DNA from: Cynocephalus volans | Lineage: Eukaryota > Chordata > Mammalia > Dermoptera > Cynocephalidae | DNA length: 64,000 nt | Reading direction: 5' to 3' | NCBI RefSeq assembly: GCF_027409185.1 | Contig: NC_084471.1 | Location: 7,842,535-7,906,534, forward strand | Shown: positions 1-10,260 of the stretch, in pieces | Numbering within the stretch: the stretch's first letter is position 1 | How the letters are laid out: every line of letters begins with the position of its first letter | Notes under the pieces: model-generated | What the model saw: the letters and a program-made list of their open reading frames with translations, nothing else | Databases searched by the model: none | Told to the model about the DNA's origin: nothing | Translations under genes and position numbers: made by a program

Positions 1-132
1 ATATACCGTCTAGCCTATGTGTGTGGTAGGCTACCTAGGTTTGTGTAAGTGCACTCTGATGTGCGCACAAGGATGAAATTGCCTAACGACGCGTCTCAAA
101 GCGTTTCCCTGTCGTTAAGCAACAGATGACTG
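1..132. mobile_element. Tigger-type DNA transposon end, cut by window edge
   Basis: The segment has the terminal pattern I associate with Tigger3/MER8-type TcMar elements: a stretch about a 'gtgtgtggtaggctac' region, then CpG-rich text with 'cctaacgacgcgt' and a terminal 'gtcgttaagcaacag' near 115, ending in a TA at 133-134. Only one end is present because the window starts inside the element. Family assignment is from memory. Confidence 0.7.
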
Positions 133-765
133 TAATTACAAACTGTGATGAACGTTCGAAAAGAAAAAAGTGGGAACCTCTGTGCCTTTGACTGGGTGCT
201 AATTGGCTCAGTCCAATTCAGCTTTCCTAATTGCTGGGGGTGGGGCGTGAAACTCTTTTTAACCCTGTGTCACCCAGGCCTTTCCTCCTTTCTTCTGACA
301 CCAGAAAGTGACTGGGACCCAATTAAATACTTAGCCAGAGGGTGAGGGTCAGTGGGACCAATGCTTACTGTACTGCTGTTGTGACTGTGGCGTCATGCTG
401 CGTAGGATCCCGTGCCCAAGACCATCCCACCTGGCAGTACCCCTTCAGATGAGTTGTAGACGCCCCCAAGGCAGAGTCTGAGCTGGGAAGAAAACTTGGC
501 AGACTCTGTCCAGTCTTTCACAGATGGAGATCCAACAAGTCAGGCAGAGGCACAGGGCCAAAGCCCCACTGCCCAGCAGGACCTTTGTAATAGCTGGTCT
601 GGGGCCTCGTGAGGCCCTTGATGGCTCCCCACTGTCTTCAACTGTGGCTTCAAAACTTCTTTATGTTTTTAACTGTGGGACTTTCAGTGAAATATTACAT
701 GTAATCAATAGCAGCATTTTATTTCTCTTGGTGTACACTTATTTTACAATGTACATATTGGTGTA
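133..765. other. Upstream flank, no gene seen
   Basis: Mixed-composition DNA with no long open frame, splice-flanked exon or repeat that I can name. Confidence 0.5.
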
Positions 766-833
766 TAAGTTATTATTATTATTATTATTTTGGTGGCTGG
801 CCAGTGCAAGGATCAAACCCTGGACCTTGGTTT
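766..833 (-). mobile_element. CYN-like tRNA SINE, truncated monomer
   Basis: An (ATT)n tail on the plus strand is followed by the reverse complement of a tRNA-Ile-like 3' half: 'ggtggctggccagtgc', then the B-box complement 'ggatcaaacc' and 'tggaccttgg'. The 5' half of the unit is missing. Confidence 0.8.
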
Positions 834-1920
834 AGAAGTTCAATTTTGCAACATTTATTTGTTATAAAGTGAAACAGAAAGAGCAATGTCACTTTTTAGA
901 TGAATGCACATTTTGAGACTGTTCTAGTTTTTTTAAAAATTAGTCTCAGTGTCTAATTTCATTTTGTATCAAGGAAATCTGAATTTGCAGAAGTAGTTGC
1001 ATATGATAACATTTTTTAAAAATCTGATTTACAATCACTAGATACCCTTCAATTGATTTGATCCAGGAGTTCACAAAGGGTAAAATGGTACTTTGATTTC
1101 AGAATGGAATCACTGTGGCTCTCAGGATCTCCTCCTGTTCCCTAATAGCAGGGACTCAAGGGGGCAGTGTCCGAGGGAGCTTATATCTTCATCCTCTGGT
1201 AGAAAAGACTGTACCTTAAAATGTATCACATGAAGTCTGGGCATTGTGTGGTTTTTATTCAAAGTTTCAAAACAGTCACTTTGAAATTGTTGACACTTGG
1301 TCCACTTTGGTGCAGATGGTGACACTGTAACCCTGAACCCTCCAAAGGTGCTTTTCCACTTAGTAGAAGATAGAAATATCCATCAGGAGTGGTGCTCTTA
1401 AACAGTGGGACGTATAAGAAGCAATTAAATAACTTGAGGAAAATGGAGTCATCCTGATTCAGGGTGTCCTGGAGGTGCCCACTTTGGAAAGCCCTGTCCA
1501 TATGATGTACCGTATGTGCCTTTGGGTGGGAGCAGGCTGTAGTTGAACGGGGCACTCGCATTGGACTTCCTGCTACAATTTTAAATGAGCAGACGTGAAC
1601 AGGCCAGAATGGAACAAAACAAAACAAAACCAAGCAAGAAGGCCAGGGTAATTGGCTTCTAATCAATGACACATTTACAAGGAATTTGTATCTTTACACA
1701 CACTTGGCAGGGGAGCCCTTCATTCTGAGGTATATGCAGAAATGTGTTCCTGTGGCCACAACAGTTAACGCTTTGGTGTCTCCAAAATATTAGCAGTTGA
1801 TGCAGAGCACATGTTCTTAGGTCTGTTTTCCCCCCTTTTAATCACAATTAAAGAAAAAAATATATATATATATTAATATATCCTGAAGCCCTTGTATAAA
1901 ATGCGTAGAGGTTCTTGAAC
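834..1920. other. Noncoding flank with short AT repeat
   Basis: No gene seen. The longest frames are unrelated to any family I know. A short (TA)n run lies at about 1858-1875. Confidence 0.5.
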
Positions 1921-2095
1921 TCACTCAACGACCACCAACTGTGCCAGGCCCTGTCCTAAGAACATTGCAGATATGAACTCATGAATCCTTACAGTTTTCC
2001 TAAGCACTAGGTTCTGTATTGGCCCCATTTTATGGTTGAGAAAACTGAGGCCTGGAGTAGGGAAGAAACTGGCCAGGGTCTTGCAGCCCCTTGAG
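1921..2095 (-). repeat. MIR SINE fragment (antisense)
   Basis: The run 'ccattttatggttgag' followed by 'aaaactgaggcc' and 'gccagggtcttgcag' is the reverse complement of the MIR core phrase for splice-like 'cctcagttt...aaaatgggg'. Divergence is high, as expected for this old family. Confidence 0.65.
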
Positions 2096-3184
2096 GCTCT
2101 GCTGCCTTTGCCACCCTGCTTGCCCTTGCTTCTCCTCATGCCTACAGAGCTCTGGCCCAGAGGAACCCTGCTCTCTCCCTGGAAAGCAGGATTTCTTGCT
2201 TCTGGCCTTTGTGGTCTGTCATCTTCCATCCATCTCAGCTCAGTTAAACATTGCTGTCTTCAGTATTGTTGCCCTTCTTCTGTTCTAGACTCTATGTTAT
2301 TGCCAGATCTTCCCAGGAGCATGAGCAGAACCCAGGTCCACCCTTGAACCAACTGGCCCTGCTCTGCCCATTCTAAACTTTGGAATTAATTATTGAGTAA
2401 ATGCCTATAACAGATTTTGATTTTTTTTTCTTGAAAGAAACATTTATCGCTGTACAAGAAAGATTATTTTACCAGCAGTACAATTTTGGCTGGATGTTTT
2501 TATTTCTTTTTGGAGAATGTTTTGTTCTCTGTGAAAGTATGTTTTAACCTGGACTGTCTGTTTATCCAGGCTGCTTAGTGGGAGATGGTTAATCAAGGAC
2601 TAACCCAATCCGGTTCAACTGAAGACAGCTCTGTCGGAGCTGTCCTCATGCGCACATTGTGTGGGAAGGAAGGATCAAAAGAGCAGTTGGCAAAGCATGA
2701 CCACGTGTGCGCTGCCCTGACACTGAGCACTCCCAGCCACGCACCCATACTGCTTTCCATGCTCTTAGCCCACAACCCTGCTGCTCTGCCACTATCCTCT
2801 GTCCTGATAGAGACACAGGACAGACAGCTGCAGTGACATGCCCTAAGACCCTTGGCTGGGAAGTGTGGGGGCTGGATTGGGCTGTTTGAATGATTGAAGA
2901 AGGAGGCTGGACGCAATGTTGTGAAATGTTTGTGGGGAACAGGGTTGGGGTGTTTGCAGCTGGCAGAGGGGTGCTCTCTTTGGAAAGATACCCATACGCT
3001 GCCGGGACAGAACGTCTCAAGACCTGAAGAGTTCAGGTAACGGTGTCAAACTGCCGGCCACGAGAAAGTGAGAGGATTTTGTTTTAGTCTCAAGAAGGAG
3101 AGGGAGAGGATAGGAGAGGGAGTGTGAAGGGAGCCGCAGGCATGTGCAGTGGCTGGACCACTCTGTGGGTTGCGTGGCCCAGTG
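2096..3184. other. Noncoding flank, no gene seen
   Basis: Several frames overlap on both strands at 2585-3020, but none shows family motifs or a start context better than chance. No repeat recognised. Confidence 0.45.
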
Positions 3185-3198
3185 GTGCCCCCTGGGGC
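3185..3198 (-). promoter_or_regulatory. CTCF-like motif upstream of the CpG island
   Basis: The reverse complement reads 'gccccagggggcac', matching about 12 of 14 positions of the CTCF core CCASYAGRKGGCRS. It lies about 0.7 kb upstream of the island and points the opposite way from the motif at 4256. Motif match only; occupancy is unknown. Confidence 0.4.
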
Positions 3199-3203
3199 CA
3201 GGA

Positions 3204-3329
3204 GGCCAAAAGGTCTCAGGAGGTCTTGCCTTGTTGTGGGGCAGTGGCCAAAAGGTCTCAGGAGGTCTTGCCTTGTTGTGGGGCAGTGGCCAAAAGGTCT
3301 CAGGAGGTCTTGCCTTGTTGTGGGGCAGT
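3204..3329 (+). repeat. 42-bp tandem repeat, three identical copies
   Basis: Units at 3204-3245, 3246-3287 and 3288-3329 are identical, each starting 'ggccaaaaggtctcagg' and ending 'tggggcagt'. Because 42 is a multiple of three and the unit has no stop in several frames, reading frames on both strands run through it with a 14-residue repeated peptide. I regard these frames as by-products of the repeat. Confidence 0.95.
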
Positions 3330-3561
3330 GCCTGGCTTATGCCTCCGTGTGGCTTCCAGTCTCCAGGAGCCCCTGCGAGACTCACCGGTGCTTGCTGTGA
3401 ACTCTTCCAGGCCCTATCCTTGTGTGGTAGCAATTATAGAGCTCGTACCATTCTGTATCCAGCTTTGACTTTTACCGTTTCAGTTTAAGCATTTTTCCAT
3501 ATTGCCACACCGTCCTCATTACCATTCCCGAGGTGGTGGCCTGGAGCTGGCAGAGGCCTAT

Positions 3562-3601
3562 GGTCGGTCGTTCGGTCGGTCGGTCATTCGGTCGGTCGGT
3601 C
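3562..3601 (+). repeat. GGTC tetranucleotide tract
   Basis: About forty bases of GGTC/GGTCGGTC units, interrupted twice by a TTC or ATTC step. It is CpG-containing and lies a few hundred bases upstream of the CpG island. Confidence 0.9.
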
Positions 3602-4223
3602 AGGCCTGCCACTTTCCTGCTTCATGTCACCCCCCAGCAATTTACCTGGTGTCATCTTCCTAAAAGCTCCCTTGGGCACGCTGTTACCATCCTCTGCACC
3701 AGGGCTACCTGAAGCCATGCGGGAAAGAAAGTGCTCAGAACAGTGCTCAGCGAATGTCTGCAGTTTTGAACTCACGATTATTCCCCTCTGGAATGGGATT
3801 ACCACCCTATCAAGCACGGCTGTGAGAGAACTGGAAGGAATGTGCGCACACTGCGGGTGCCCAGCCGTCCTGCGCTCTCCGGCGGTTACACGTGCGGCCA
3901 CGCCGCTCTGCCCTGTTTAAACTAAGCGCGCTCGAGTGCAATACGTTCTGATGGCGCGAGTCTGCGGAAGCCCTGATGACATGTGCGTCTCTGAGTCCCC
4001 TAGGAGAGGAAACTTTCTGAAGGACTGGTTTCCTTTAAGTCCCCGTCAGATGCGGTGCCGCCCTGCCGAGCCCCGAGCCCCTGGGTGCCAGCAAGGTTGC
4101 AAAACTCTGGCCCCAGGGAGCAAGCCCCGCGGCCTACCACGGGGAGCAACTCTCTCTACTTTGGCCGGGTCGCCCTCAGAGCAGATTGAATAGGCGCCCC
4201 CTCCTTGATTGACAGAAGAAGCC

Positions 4224-4346
4224 GCCAATGCGCGCCCAGGGGAACCCCCTTGTGCGCACCAGGGGGCGTGCCGCCTCGTCGCTCCCCTGGCCCAATCCGG
4301 GGCGCCGAAGGGGCTGTGGGGCGGGGCTCAGCGCCCAGCAGCCAAT
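4224..4346 (+). promoter_or_regulatory. Cluster of three CCAAT (NF-Y type) boxes with GC box
   Basis: CCAAT pentamers sit at 4224-4228, 4292-4296 and 4342-4346, all on the plus strand, with a GC box (ggggcggggc) at 4318-4327 between the second and third. Multiple CCAAT boxes just upstream of a start site are typical of NF-Y-driven broad promoters. Confidence 0.7.
4256..4269 (+). promoter_or_regulatory. CTCF-like motif in the promoter
   Basis: The sequence 'gcaccagggggcgt' matches about 12 of 14 positions of the CTCF core. It sits between the first two CCAAT boxes. Confidence 0.45.
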
Positions 4347-4399
4347 GGGGCGAGCACAGCGGGCGCGGCGGGGGCGGTGCGGTCGCGGCTGGCGGCAGA

Positions 4400-4798
4400 A
4401 GTGGCCGCGGCGTTTCTGGGCAGGGCAGGGCAGCTCGGCCGGATCGAGGGCTGGAGCCGGGACCGGAGGCAGGGGCTGGAGACGTGGTCGCGGCCGGAGC
4501 GGGTGCGCTGCGGATCCGGAAGCGAGCGGTGCCGAGGTGAAGGGCGCGCCGCGACGGTTGGGGTGCCGCGGGCGGGACGCGGACTCGCCAGTCGGCGGCC
4601 GGGCCCGCACCCTGTCAGGGCCGCCGCGCCGAGCTCCGCGCCCGGAGGGAAGCCGTCGGGCCGCGCCGGCCGGCGCGCGAAACTTCCTGTCTCGGTGGGA
4701 GGGGGCGTGTGTTCGGGAGCCCGGGCGGCGCCGGGAAGAGACATGTTGGGGGCAGCCGGAGGGCGAGCGGGACCGGCTTGGGGAGGGGGTGGGAGCGG
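4400..4798 (+). other. Candidate first exon (start uncertain, two donor options)
   Basis: Downstream of the CCAAT cluster lies GC-rich sequence with two plausible plus-strand donors: GAG|GTGAAG after 4536 and GCGG|GTGAGT after 4798, the second being closer to consensus. If the longer form is used, an ATG at 4743 (G at -3, T at +4, so moderate context) would encode 18 residues, Gly/Ala-rich, before the splice and stay open to it. An open frame also runs through the island from 4209, as expected in stop-poor GC-rich DNA. The start at 4400 is a guess from CCAAT spacing. I cannot tell whether the exon is coding. Confidence 0.45.
4516..4524 (+). promoter_or_regulatory. ETS-family (GABPA-like) motif
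   Basis: CCGGAAGCG is a full match to the ETS core with the flanks preferred at CpG-island promoters. It lies just inside the putative transcribed region. Confidence 0.5.
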
Positions 4799-5040
4799 GT
4801 GAGTTCTCCGGGGTTGGGGGCTTGGCGGAGAGGGAAGTTGAGGAGCAGGGCCATCGGGGGTTAAAGGGCTGCTGACGGGGGCGGGGGCTGTCGGCAGCTG
4901 CAGAAGGGGGAGGTGGGCGACTTGAGGAGAGCCTGGGAGGGAGCCGGGCGTCCGAGGGGTGCAGAGGGGCGCGGGGCGCGCGCGGTGGGAGAGAGCTGTG
5001 GCCGGGAAGCGCCGGTTAGAGGGCAGGGCTTGGTCCGGGG

Positions 5041-5060
5041 GTGGCGTGGCGTGGCGTGGC
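5041..5060 (+). repeat. Short GTGGC pentamer repeat
   Basis: Four perfect GTGGC units lie at the 3' shoulder of the CpG island. Confidence 0.9.
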
Positions 5061-5180
5061 CGGGCGGGACGACGCGGGAGCAGGCAGGGCGCTTGCGGAT
5101 GCGCTTACTGGGGGCGCTTCGGTGACCGTCCTCCATTTCCTTCCTTGTCACCCTCCCCGTCGTGGCTCTACGTGTGTGTT

Positions 5181-6654
5181 TGGGGGAGGTGAGGGGAGCA
5201 AAGCCCATCCTTGCGAGCAGGTCCTAGGGCTGGGGGATAGGCAGGAGAGGCTGGAGGTGTTTGCCCTTTTGACCCTCGGAGAATCCCCAGACTTCTTGAA
5301 TGGGAAATGTGAACTCCGTCCCTCCTCCTCTGGGACTTTCCATCCTGAGAGGTCAGTGCTCGGAGAGGTAGTGATTTCTGCTACTGAATTTCAGTGATTC
5401 GTTGGGTTTCGGCACCATCAGAGACGTTGACTTTCTTTTTAGGAGTTGGTCAGGGGTGCAAGCTCTGCTGTGCCCTTGGGGCACACACAGCAGCAGCCTT
5501 TGAGGTAAACACGCCCTGGAAATGCCGCTCTCAGGCACTTGGGTGGGGTGTGCTTACCATTCCTGGGTCTTCTCTCCTTTACCCCAACTGTGCTGTTTTT
5601 ATGGTTGAGGAGAGTAAGCTACTCAGAGTCTCCACGGCTACTCCTTACACTGTTTACTAAACACTCCCTGGCTGTCCTGATGAAGATCAGGAGAACACTG
5701 CAAAGAATTTAAACCTGAGCTGCAGATGGTGAGTCCACACCTTCCTTCCCTCCTCTTTGTTTCCTCCCTTTGGAGTTATTCCGATATGCTGATGTTCTGT
5801 TTTAACCCTCCCAGGATTGCCAGTTGGAGCCCAGAGCAAGGGGATCAGCCAGGTGGGCAGGGTTGAATGCCAGCCCTCATGTTCTTGCTCAAAATGTTCT
5901 TATTCCACTTGATTCACAAGCCCACCCGCAGCCTCTGCCTAGAGGCGTTGAATGGGTGCCAGTGCAACTTGGATTTCTCTTGATTCACCTGGAAAACTTT
6001 CATGTGTGTGCATTTAAACTTAATTCTAGAGTTTGGCAGTCTCCTTGGTGAGGTTGTGCTAGTTGAGATATGAGGCCACTACATCAAAAACTTTTCTGTG
6101 GTGTATTTTTCTTTTGACAATAGTCTTGAAGCTTTAAAGAAACCGGCCATTAGGCTGATGCTATTTATTACTTGGGGAAGAAATGTAAGGAGTAGATGAG
6201 TGATTAAGTCTGTACTGTATTCACTTTTTTAAGAATAACAACTCATGTGAATGGAAATGGCACTCTTAGCTCATGCTGTTATGGGAATTGGAACGTTATA
6301 ACTTTTAGTCTCAAATGTACAAGAGGCTGTAATATTTAAATAGAGGCTATAATATTTAAATAATCTAAAAGTACTCATATGTAAAAAACAGAATCTGGGT
6401 TTCCAACATAGCCAGCTGCAGGGAGATAAGATTGGTTTTCCCCTAGTCCTGGGCACCCAGTCCAGATCTCTGATAGCCAGGCGTTTCTGGGGTGGGAGCA
6501 GAGGGGGCATTCGTCTTTAGCCTTATCGTTTCTTCTCTGTCACTTGAAAGTCCGTGCTGACTGAGTTAAGGGCATGATGCTCAGGCTTCCTGCTTCTGAA
6601 GGGGTCACCAGTTGATGATTCCAGAATGTTGTGGAATGTCAAAAAGATTGCAAA
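5181..6654. other. Start of putative first intron, no gene seen
   Basis: G+C falls from the island to background. A cryptic-exon-like segment at 5443-5504 has a pyrimidine-rich acceptor (ctttctttttag) and a gtaaac donor, but it is only 62 bp with no coding signature. No repeat family recognised apart from the duplication at 6322. Confidence 0.45.
6322..6361 (+). repeat. 20-bp direct duplication, AT-rich
   Basis: Two 20-base units starting 'agaggct' and ending 'aatatttaaat' lie head to tail and differ at one base. Confidence 0.9.
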
Positions 6655-6790
6655 GTTGTTTTTAATAATAGTAATGGCACCCTGTGTTTAGAGATTGCCG
6701 TAGCATTTACCGAGTGCTCTCTGGCCATCCTCACTTGAACCTCCCAGCTGACTTGGGCCTTCCTTATCTGCCATCAGATTGTAATGGCAG
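6655..6790 (-). repeat. MIR-like fragment (antisense), degraded
   Basis: 'aataatagtaatggcaccc' followed by 'agcatttaccgagtgctc' and 'ccatcctcacttgaacc' resembles the 3' half of an antisense MIR. Confidence 0.45.
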
Positions 6791-6993
6791 TTTCGTGGAG
6801 GCCACCCTGTAGATTATGCTGGTAATGACCATGTTCACGAGAGTGATAGTGCAGGCTCAGTTTTTTTCTAATGAGATTGTTTGAAACTACCTGCATACCT
6901 GAAGGTAGCACAGCAATGCCTTAGTTACGAAGTCAGTTTGCATTCCACAGGTAGAGTCCTTTCTTTATGGCATGGCAGTGATCCTTCTCATAC

Positions 6994-7104
6994 CTGAAAG
7001 CAAATCCTTCTGTGCCTGAAACTTGACTCCTGATGGGTTCCAGTGGTCCTTGGAATAGTTGTGTAGGAATTCCTTTAGATTTTTAGTATTCAGATCATTG
7101 CTAA
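6994..7104 (-). other. Exon-like segment on the minus strand, function unknown
   Basis: Read on the minus strand, a pyrimidine-rich acceptor ending 'gactgtttccag' precedes 111 bases that end at CTTTCAG|GTATGAG, a good donor. The open frame across it gives 36 full codons with one base left at the 3' end and two at the 5' end, a symmetric phase 1-1 exon. The peptide is rich in charged and aromatic residues and contains 'KNLKEFLHNYSKDHWNPSG'. I do not recognise it. The frame stays open upstream of the acceptor for about 165 more bases, so the exon reading is not forced. It could be a real internal exon of a leftward gene, a decayed exon, or chance. Confidence 0.3.
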
Positions 7105-7639
7105 CTGGAAACAGTCTTAAAAAAAGAGTTCTCAAAATATTCTGTGCAGTGCACCCTTTTTGACATCTCTGTAGTTCCAAAGGTAAACTGCTCAAGGGAC
7201 CTTGGCCATCTGAGAGCACAAGTTTTGGTATTTTGATTAAAAACGCACATAAGACAAAAAAAAACCCCAACTTCTTTCTTAGATTATATATTGACTTGTG
7301 TTTGTTCCCATGATTGCTTGTTAATGTATTGCTTAATAAAACAGCACCATGTAGTCTTATTTTCTTGTTTCTTAGAATATAGTCCTTTTTATTTTCAATC
7401 TTAAAAAATCATTTATATGTTTCTTGGCTCCAGGCACTGAATTAGGCAGAGATGAGAGTATAGAAATGAATAAAGTGCTGTCTCCATTATCAAAGACCTC
7501 AACAAGTAGCCTTAAAAGGGATAAGTAAGGATAGAAACTTTGCTGTAACTTTAGAAATCGTGTGTGTGTGTTGGCTTACATAACATACTCTGTGGCTATA
7601 TGAAATTTATGTGATTTTTCTTACTCCCCAGAACATGGG

Positions 7640-7925
7640 ATAGTGTGTGGGAGGAGCGTGGATGGAGACCAGGAGCTCTGGGCTCTTGTCCACTTTTTCC
7701 CTGACTAACCCTGAGCTCTAGGACAATCAACACAGATCTTAGGGTCTTAGTTTTCATATTGGTAAAATGAGAGGCTTAGAGGTTCTTAACCTCTAAGAGA
7801 ATCTGATAACAACTGTAACCCTTTCCCAGAAAGCACGCGTGTGGACAGCTTCAGGGGTCTGGACCCAGATTAAGAATTGGATCATACCATCTTAAGTTCC
7901 CTCTTGCCACTGATATTCTGTAATC
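7640..7925 (+). repeat. MIR-family fragment (sense)
   Basis: 'gaccaggagctctgggctc', 'cttagttttcatattgg', 'taaaatgagaggctta' and 'ccactgatattctgtaat' follow the MIR/MIR3 order, with internal divergence. Confidence 0.5.
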
Positions 7926-7949
7926 CTATTTTCCCGGTCATCTTTGAGC

Positions 7950-8165
7950 TAGTAATAATGATGACTTGTATTTATAGAGGACACACATTCCAAAGCATTT
8001 TCACCTATCACTTTTTTGTCCTCAAAACATTTCTGATTGGTGTGGGTGGAGATAGATGTTCCTTCTCGTGATGAAAAAAGGGATGCCAGGTTTGGCCACC
8101 ATTATGATGGGATCAGACAGCCAGAGGCCTGTCTTGGAACCAGAACTGGGGTTCCTGGTTGCCAG
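7950..8165 (-). repeat. MIR fragment (antisense)
   Basis: 'tgacttgtatttatagagg', 'ccaaagcattttcacc' and a terminal 'ggaaccagaactggggttc' fit an antisense MIR. Confidence 0.5.
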
Positions 8166-8409
8166 CTTGGGGTTTTTCCATTAGGTTTTGCTTCCTTGGT
8201 GTTTGTCATTACGAGTTATGTTTGGCAGTGTAAATGTCCCAGAATGTGTCACTTGCAGAGGAAACTATTTGTTCATCTGCTTAAAGACTGTTTTTCTGTC
8301 TGAATTTTGATCACTAAACACCTTTCTGCCGGACTGTGAAAAGTTTCTTTGTTTTTGTTATTTTTTCTTGCCACATTTTTCATTGGGACAAATTTGTAGG
8401 ATTTGGGTG

Positions 8410-8576
8410 GGTTTTTTTTTTTGTTTTTTGGACCGGTAAGGGGATTTTAACCCTTGAATTGGTGTTGTCAGCACCATGCTCACCCAGTGAGCTGACCCGC
8501 CATCCCTATATAGGATCCAAACCTGTGGCCTTGGTTATCAGCACCACACTGTCCCGAGTGAGCCATGGGCTGGCCC
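8410..8576 (-). mobile_element. CYN-like dimeric tRNA SINE
   Basis: A T-rich tail is followed by the reverse complement of two tRNA-Ile-like units joined at 'catccctatatagg'. A 12-base target duplication, aggatttgggtg, flanks it at 8398-8409 and 8577-8588, proving retroposition. Confidence 0.92.
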
Positions 8577-8588
8577 AGGATTTGGGTG

Positions 8589-9819
8589 TTTTGAGCAGGT
8601 TTATTTCATGTTTATTGATTAAAGAGTACATTGAAATGATTACTTCTCAGTTGCTTAGCACTTGAAAAAATTGTGAAATAAATGTTAAGTGAATATTCCA
8701 AATATTTGACTTGTCCCATCCAAATATGTCCTCATAGATGAGATGCTCCCTGCAGCCTAAGAGGCCCCTCTTTGGGCCCAGAGCTGCTTGGGTGGGTTTG
8801 AAAGTTGGGTGTGGATTGTGCCAGTGACCATGACTGTCCAACAGTGGCTTCTTGCGGCCTTCTAGCCAGGTTCCTAAAATTTACGGGCTGATTTTTTTCA
8901 GTTTATTAGAGTACAGAGTACAGAGTCTCAGCTATATGAAGACTTCATGTATGCAAAAGAACACTAAACTTTAAAGCCTCACACATGTTAGATAGTCTAT
9001 TTCTGATGAAAATAATCATCATAATAAAGATGTTTTGAATACTCAGATATGGAAGTTGATAATACTTCATACAGTAGGTATCACTCAAATGTGTGTGTGG
9101 AGGAATCCACCTGTCCTTCTGTTTCGTTATGTCTGGTACCTGTAAGGGGAGGGCTGACCATTAATCACTGTTGAGGCATGGGGGAAGGTATTTGTTCATT
9201 TTACAATACATTCTTCAGGACATCTGAGAGGACAGGCAAACATGGACATTGAGGCTGTTGGAAGAAAAGACTGAAGTCATATGTCAGCTTCCCTAAGTGA
9301 GGAACTGGTGGAGGCAGTCAGTGAATTTTGAACAACAAGCAGTAGAAAATTGCCAAAAGTAGAAGCCTGGTGAGGAAATGAGGCTGTCAGAGAGCAAGGC
9401 CTGGGCTGGAGTGTGCGCCAGGCTGCTGCCCCTGGCAGGATGGCATCTAGCCAACCACACGAATGTGCAGCGTGGACCTGCCATGCACCTCCTTCATTAA
9501 ACTCTGCTAGTATTTGTGAGCACTTACTCTGAAGGTCAGCCCTTCCCTTCCGTTGGCCTCCCGTCTGTGATTTAAATATTGATAAGAGTGGCAGAGTTGT
9601 CAGCACTGAGCTGGAGGACGCTGTTAAGCTGCTACGTGAAAGTACCTGCTTTTTATTTTCATGTCATTACCTGGGCTGAGAGCATTTGCAGGCTATCTCA
9701 GCTGCTCGTGTGGAGGGAGTACCCATGGGTGAAGGGAAATGGGTAAGGTAGGTCGAAGGGGGCCATCCTGGCTTCTGCGTTTGTGGTGCCCCTGGCTCTG
9801 CCCTCAGCTCCGGGATCCC
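8589..9819. other. Intronic segment, no gene seen
   Basis: A frame at 9277-9606 on the minus strand has no recognisable motif. No repeat could be assigned. Confidence 0.45.
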
Positions 9820-10260
9820 AAGATTAAGGTGACTTGCACTCTTTAGAGGCAGCTCAGTGTAGGATGCAGGCCTAGAAACAATCCCTTATCACTGTGACAG
9901 TACCAGAGAGGAGTGTGTACAAAGTAGAGGGGGATAGAAGAGGGTGAGTCTGACTGCCCTTAGGACACTGCAGAGAGCTGTGGGAGGTGACTTTGGAGGG
10001 GTTTGCAGAGCCACAGGTGCTCTCCAGGTGGTCATGATGGCAAGGAGCATTCTGGGCAGAGCTGCAGAGTTGTAAAGAATGTGGGATACAAGTGGCGTGA
10101 CCTGATAGGGGCTGTGGTGGATGGAGGGAGGGTGGGCGTCAGGTTGTGACTTGCCTTGTAGGCCAAGCTTGGGGATTTGGGCCTTCCCTTGGAGGATGGA
10201 GTTCAATGGGGAGCCATTTCAGGGTCTTAAACATATCAGGATGAAGATCTTTGGTGAAGC
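9820..10260. repeat. Ancient interspersed repeat, family not fixed
   Basis: Phrases such as 'gagcattctgggcagagc', 'cttgccttgtaggccaag' and 'ggggagccatttcaggg' recur across mammalian genomes in one fixed order. The same order appears at 61730-62480. Confidence 0.5.

Larger units (their letters stand above)
3900..5180 (+). promoter_or_regulatory. CpG-island promoter of an unidentified gene
   Basis: CpG and G+C content rise sharply here, densest at about 4220-5110, and fall away on both sides. There is no TATA box. Three CCAAT boxes (4224, 4292, 4342), GC boxes at 4318-4328, 4368-4380 and 4874-4888, an ETS motif at 4516-4524 and a CTCF-like motif at 4256-4269 lie within about 700 bases. This is the architecture of a broad TATA-less vertebrate promoter. 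The first exon probably begins near 4380-4450 and reads to the right, because strong splice donors follow on the plus strand; a divergent leftward transcript is possible. I cannot name the gene. Confidence 0.85.

Noticed and set aside
3204..3329. CRISPR-like array
   Set aside because: Units are contiguous with no spacers, and the window is mammalian.
3017..3488. Frames with a repeated 14-residue peptide on both strands
   Set aside because: By-product of the 42-bp tandem repeat; three frames on one strand and one on the other are open at once, which no real gene needs.
4209..4875. Long overlapping open frames (up to 215 residues) across the CpG island on both strands
   Set aside because: GC-rich sequence is poor in stop codons, so such frames are expected. 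They cross the promoter elements and the composition is Gly/Ala/Arg/Pro noise.
5443..5504. 62-bp exon with good acceptor and gtaaac donor
   Set aside because: Cryptic splice pairs like this are frequent in introns; no coding or conservation evidence is available from sequence alone.
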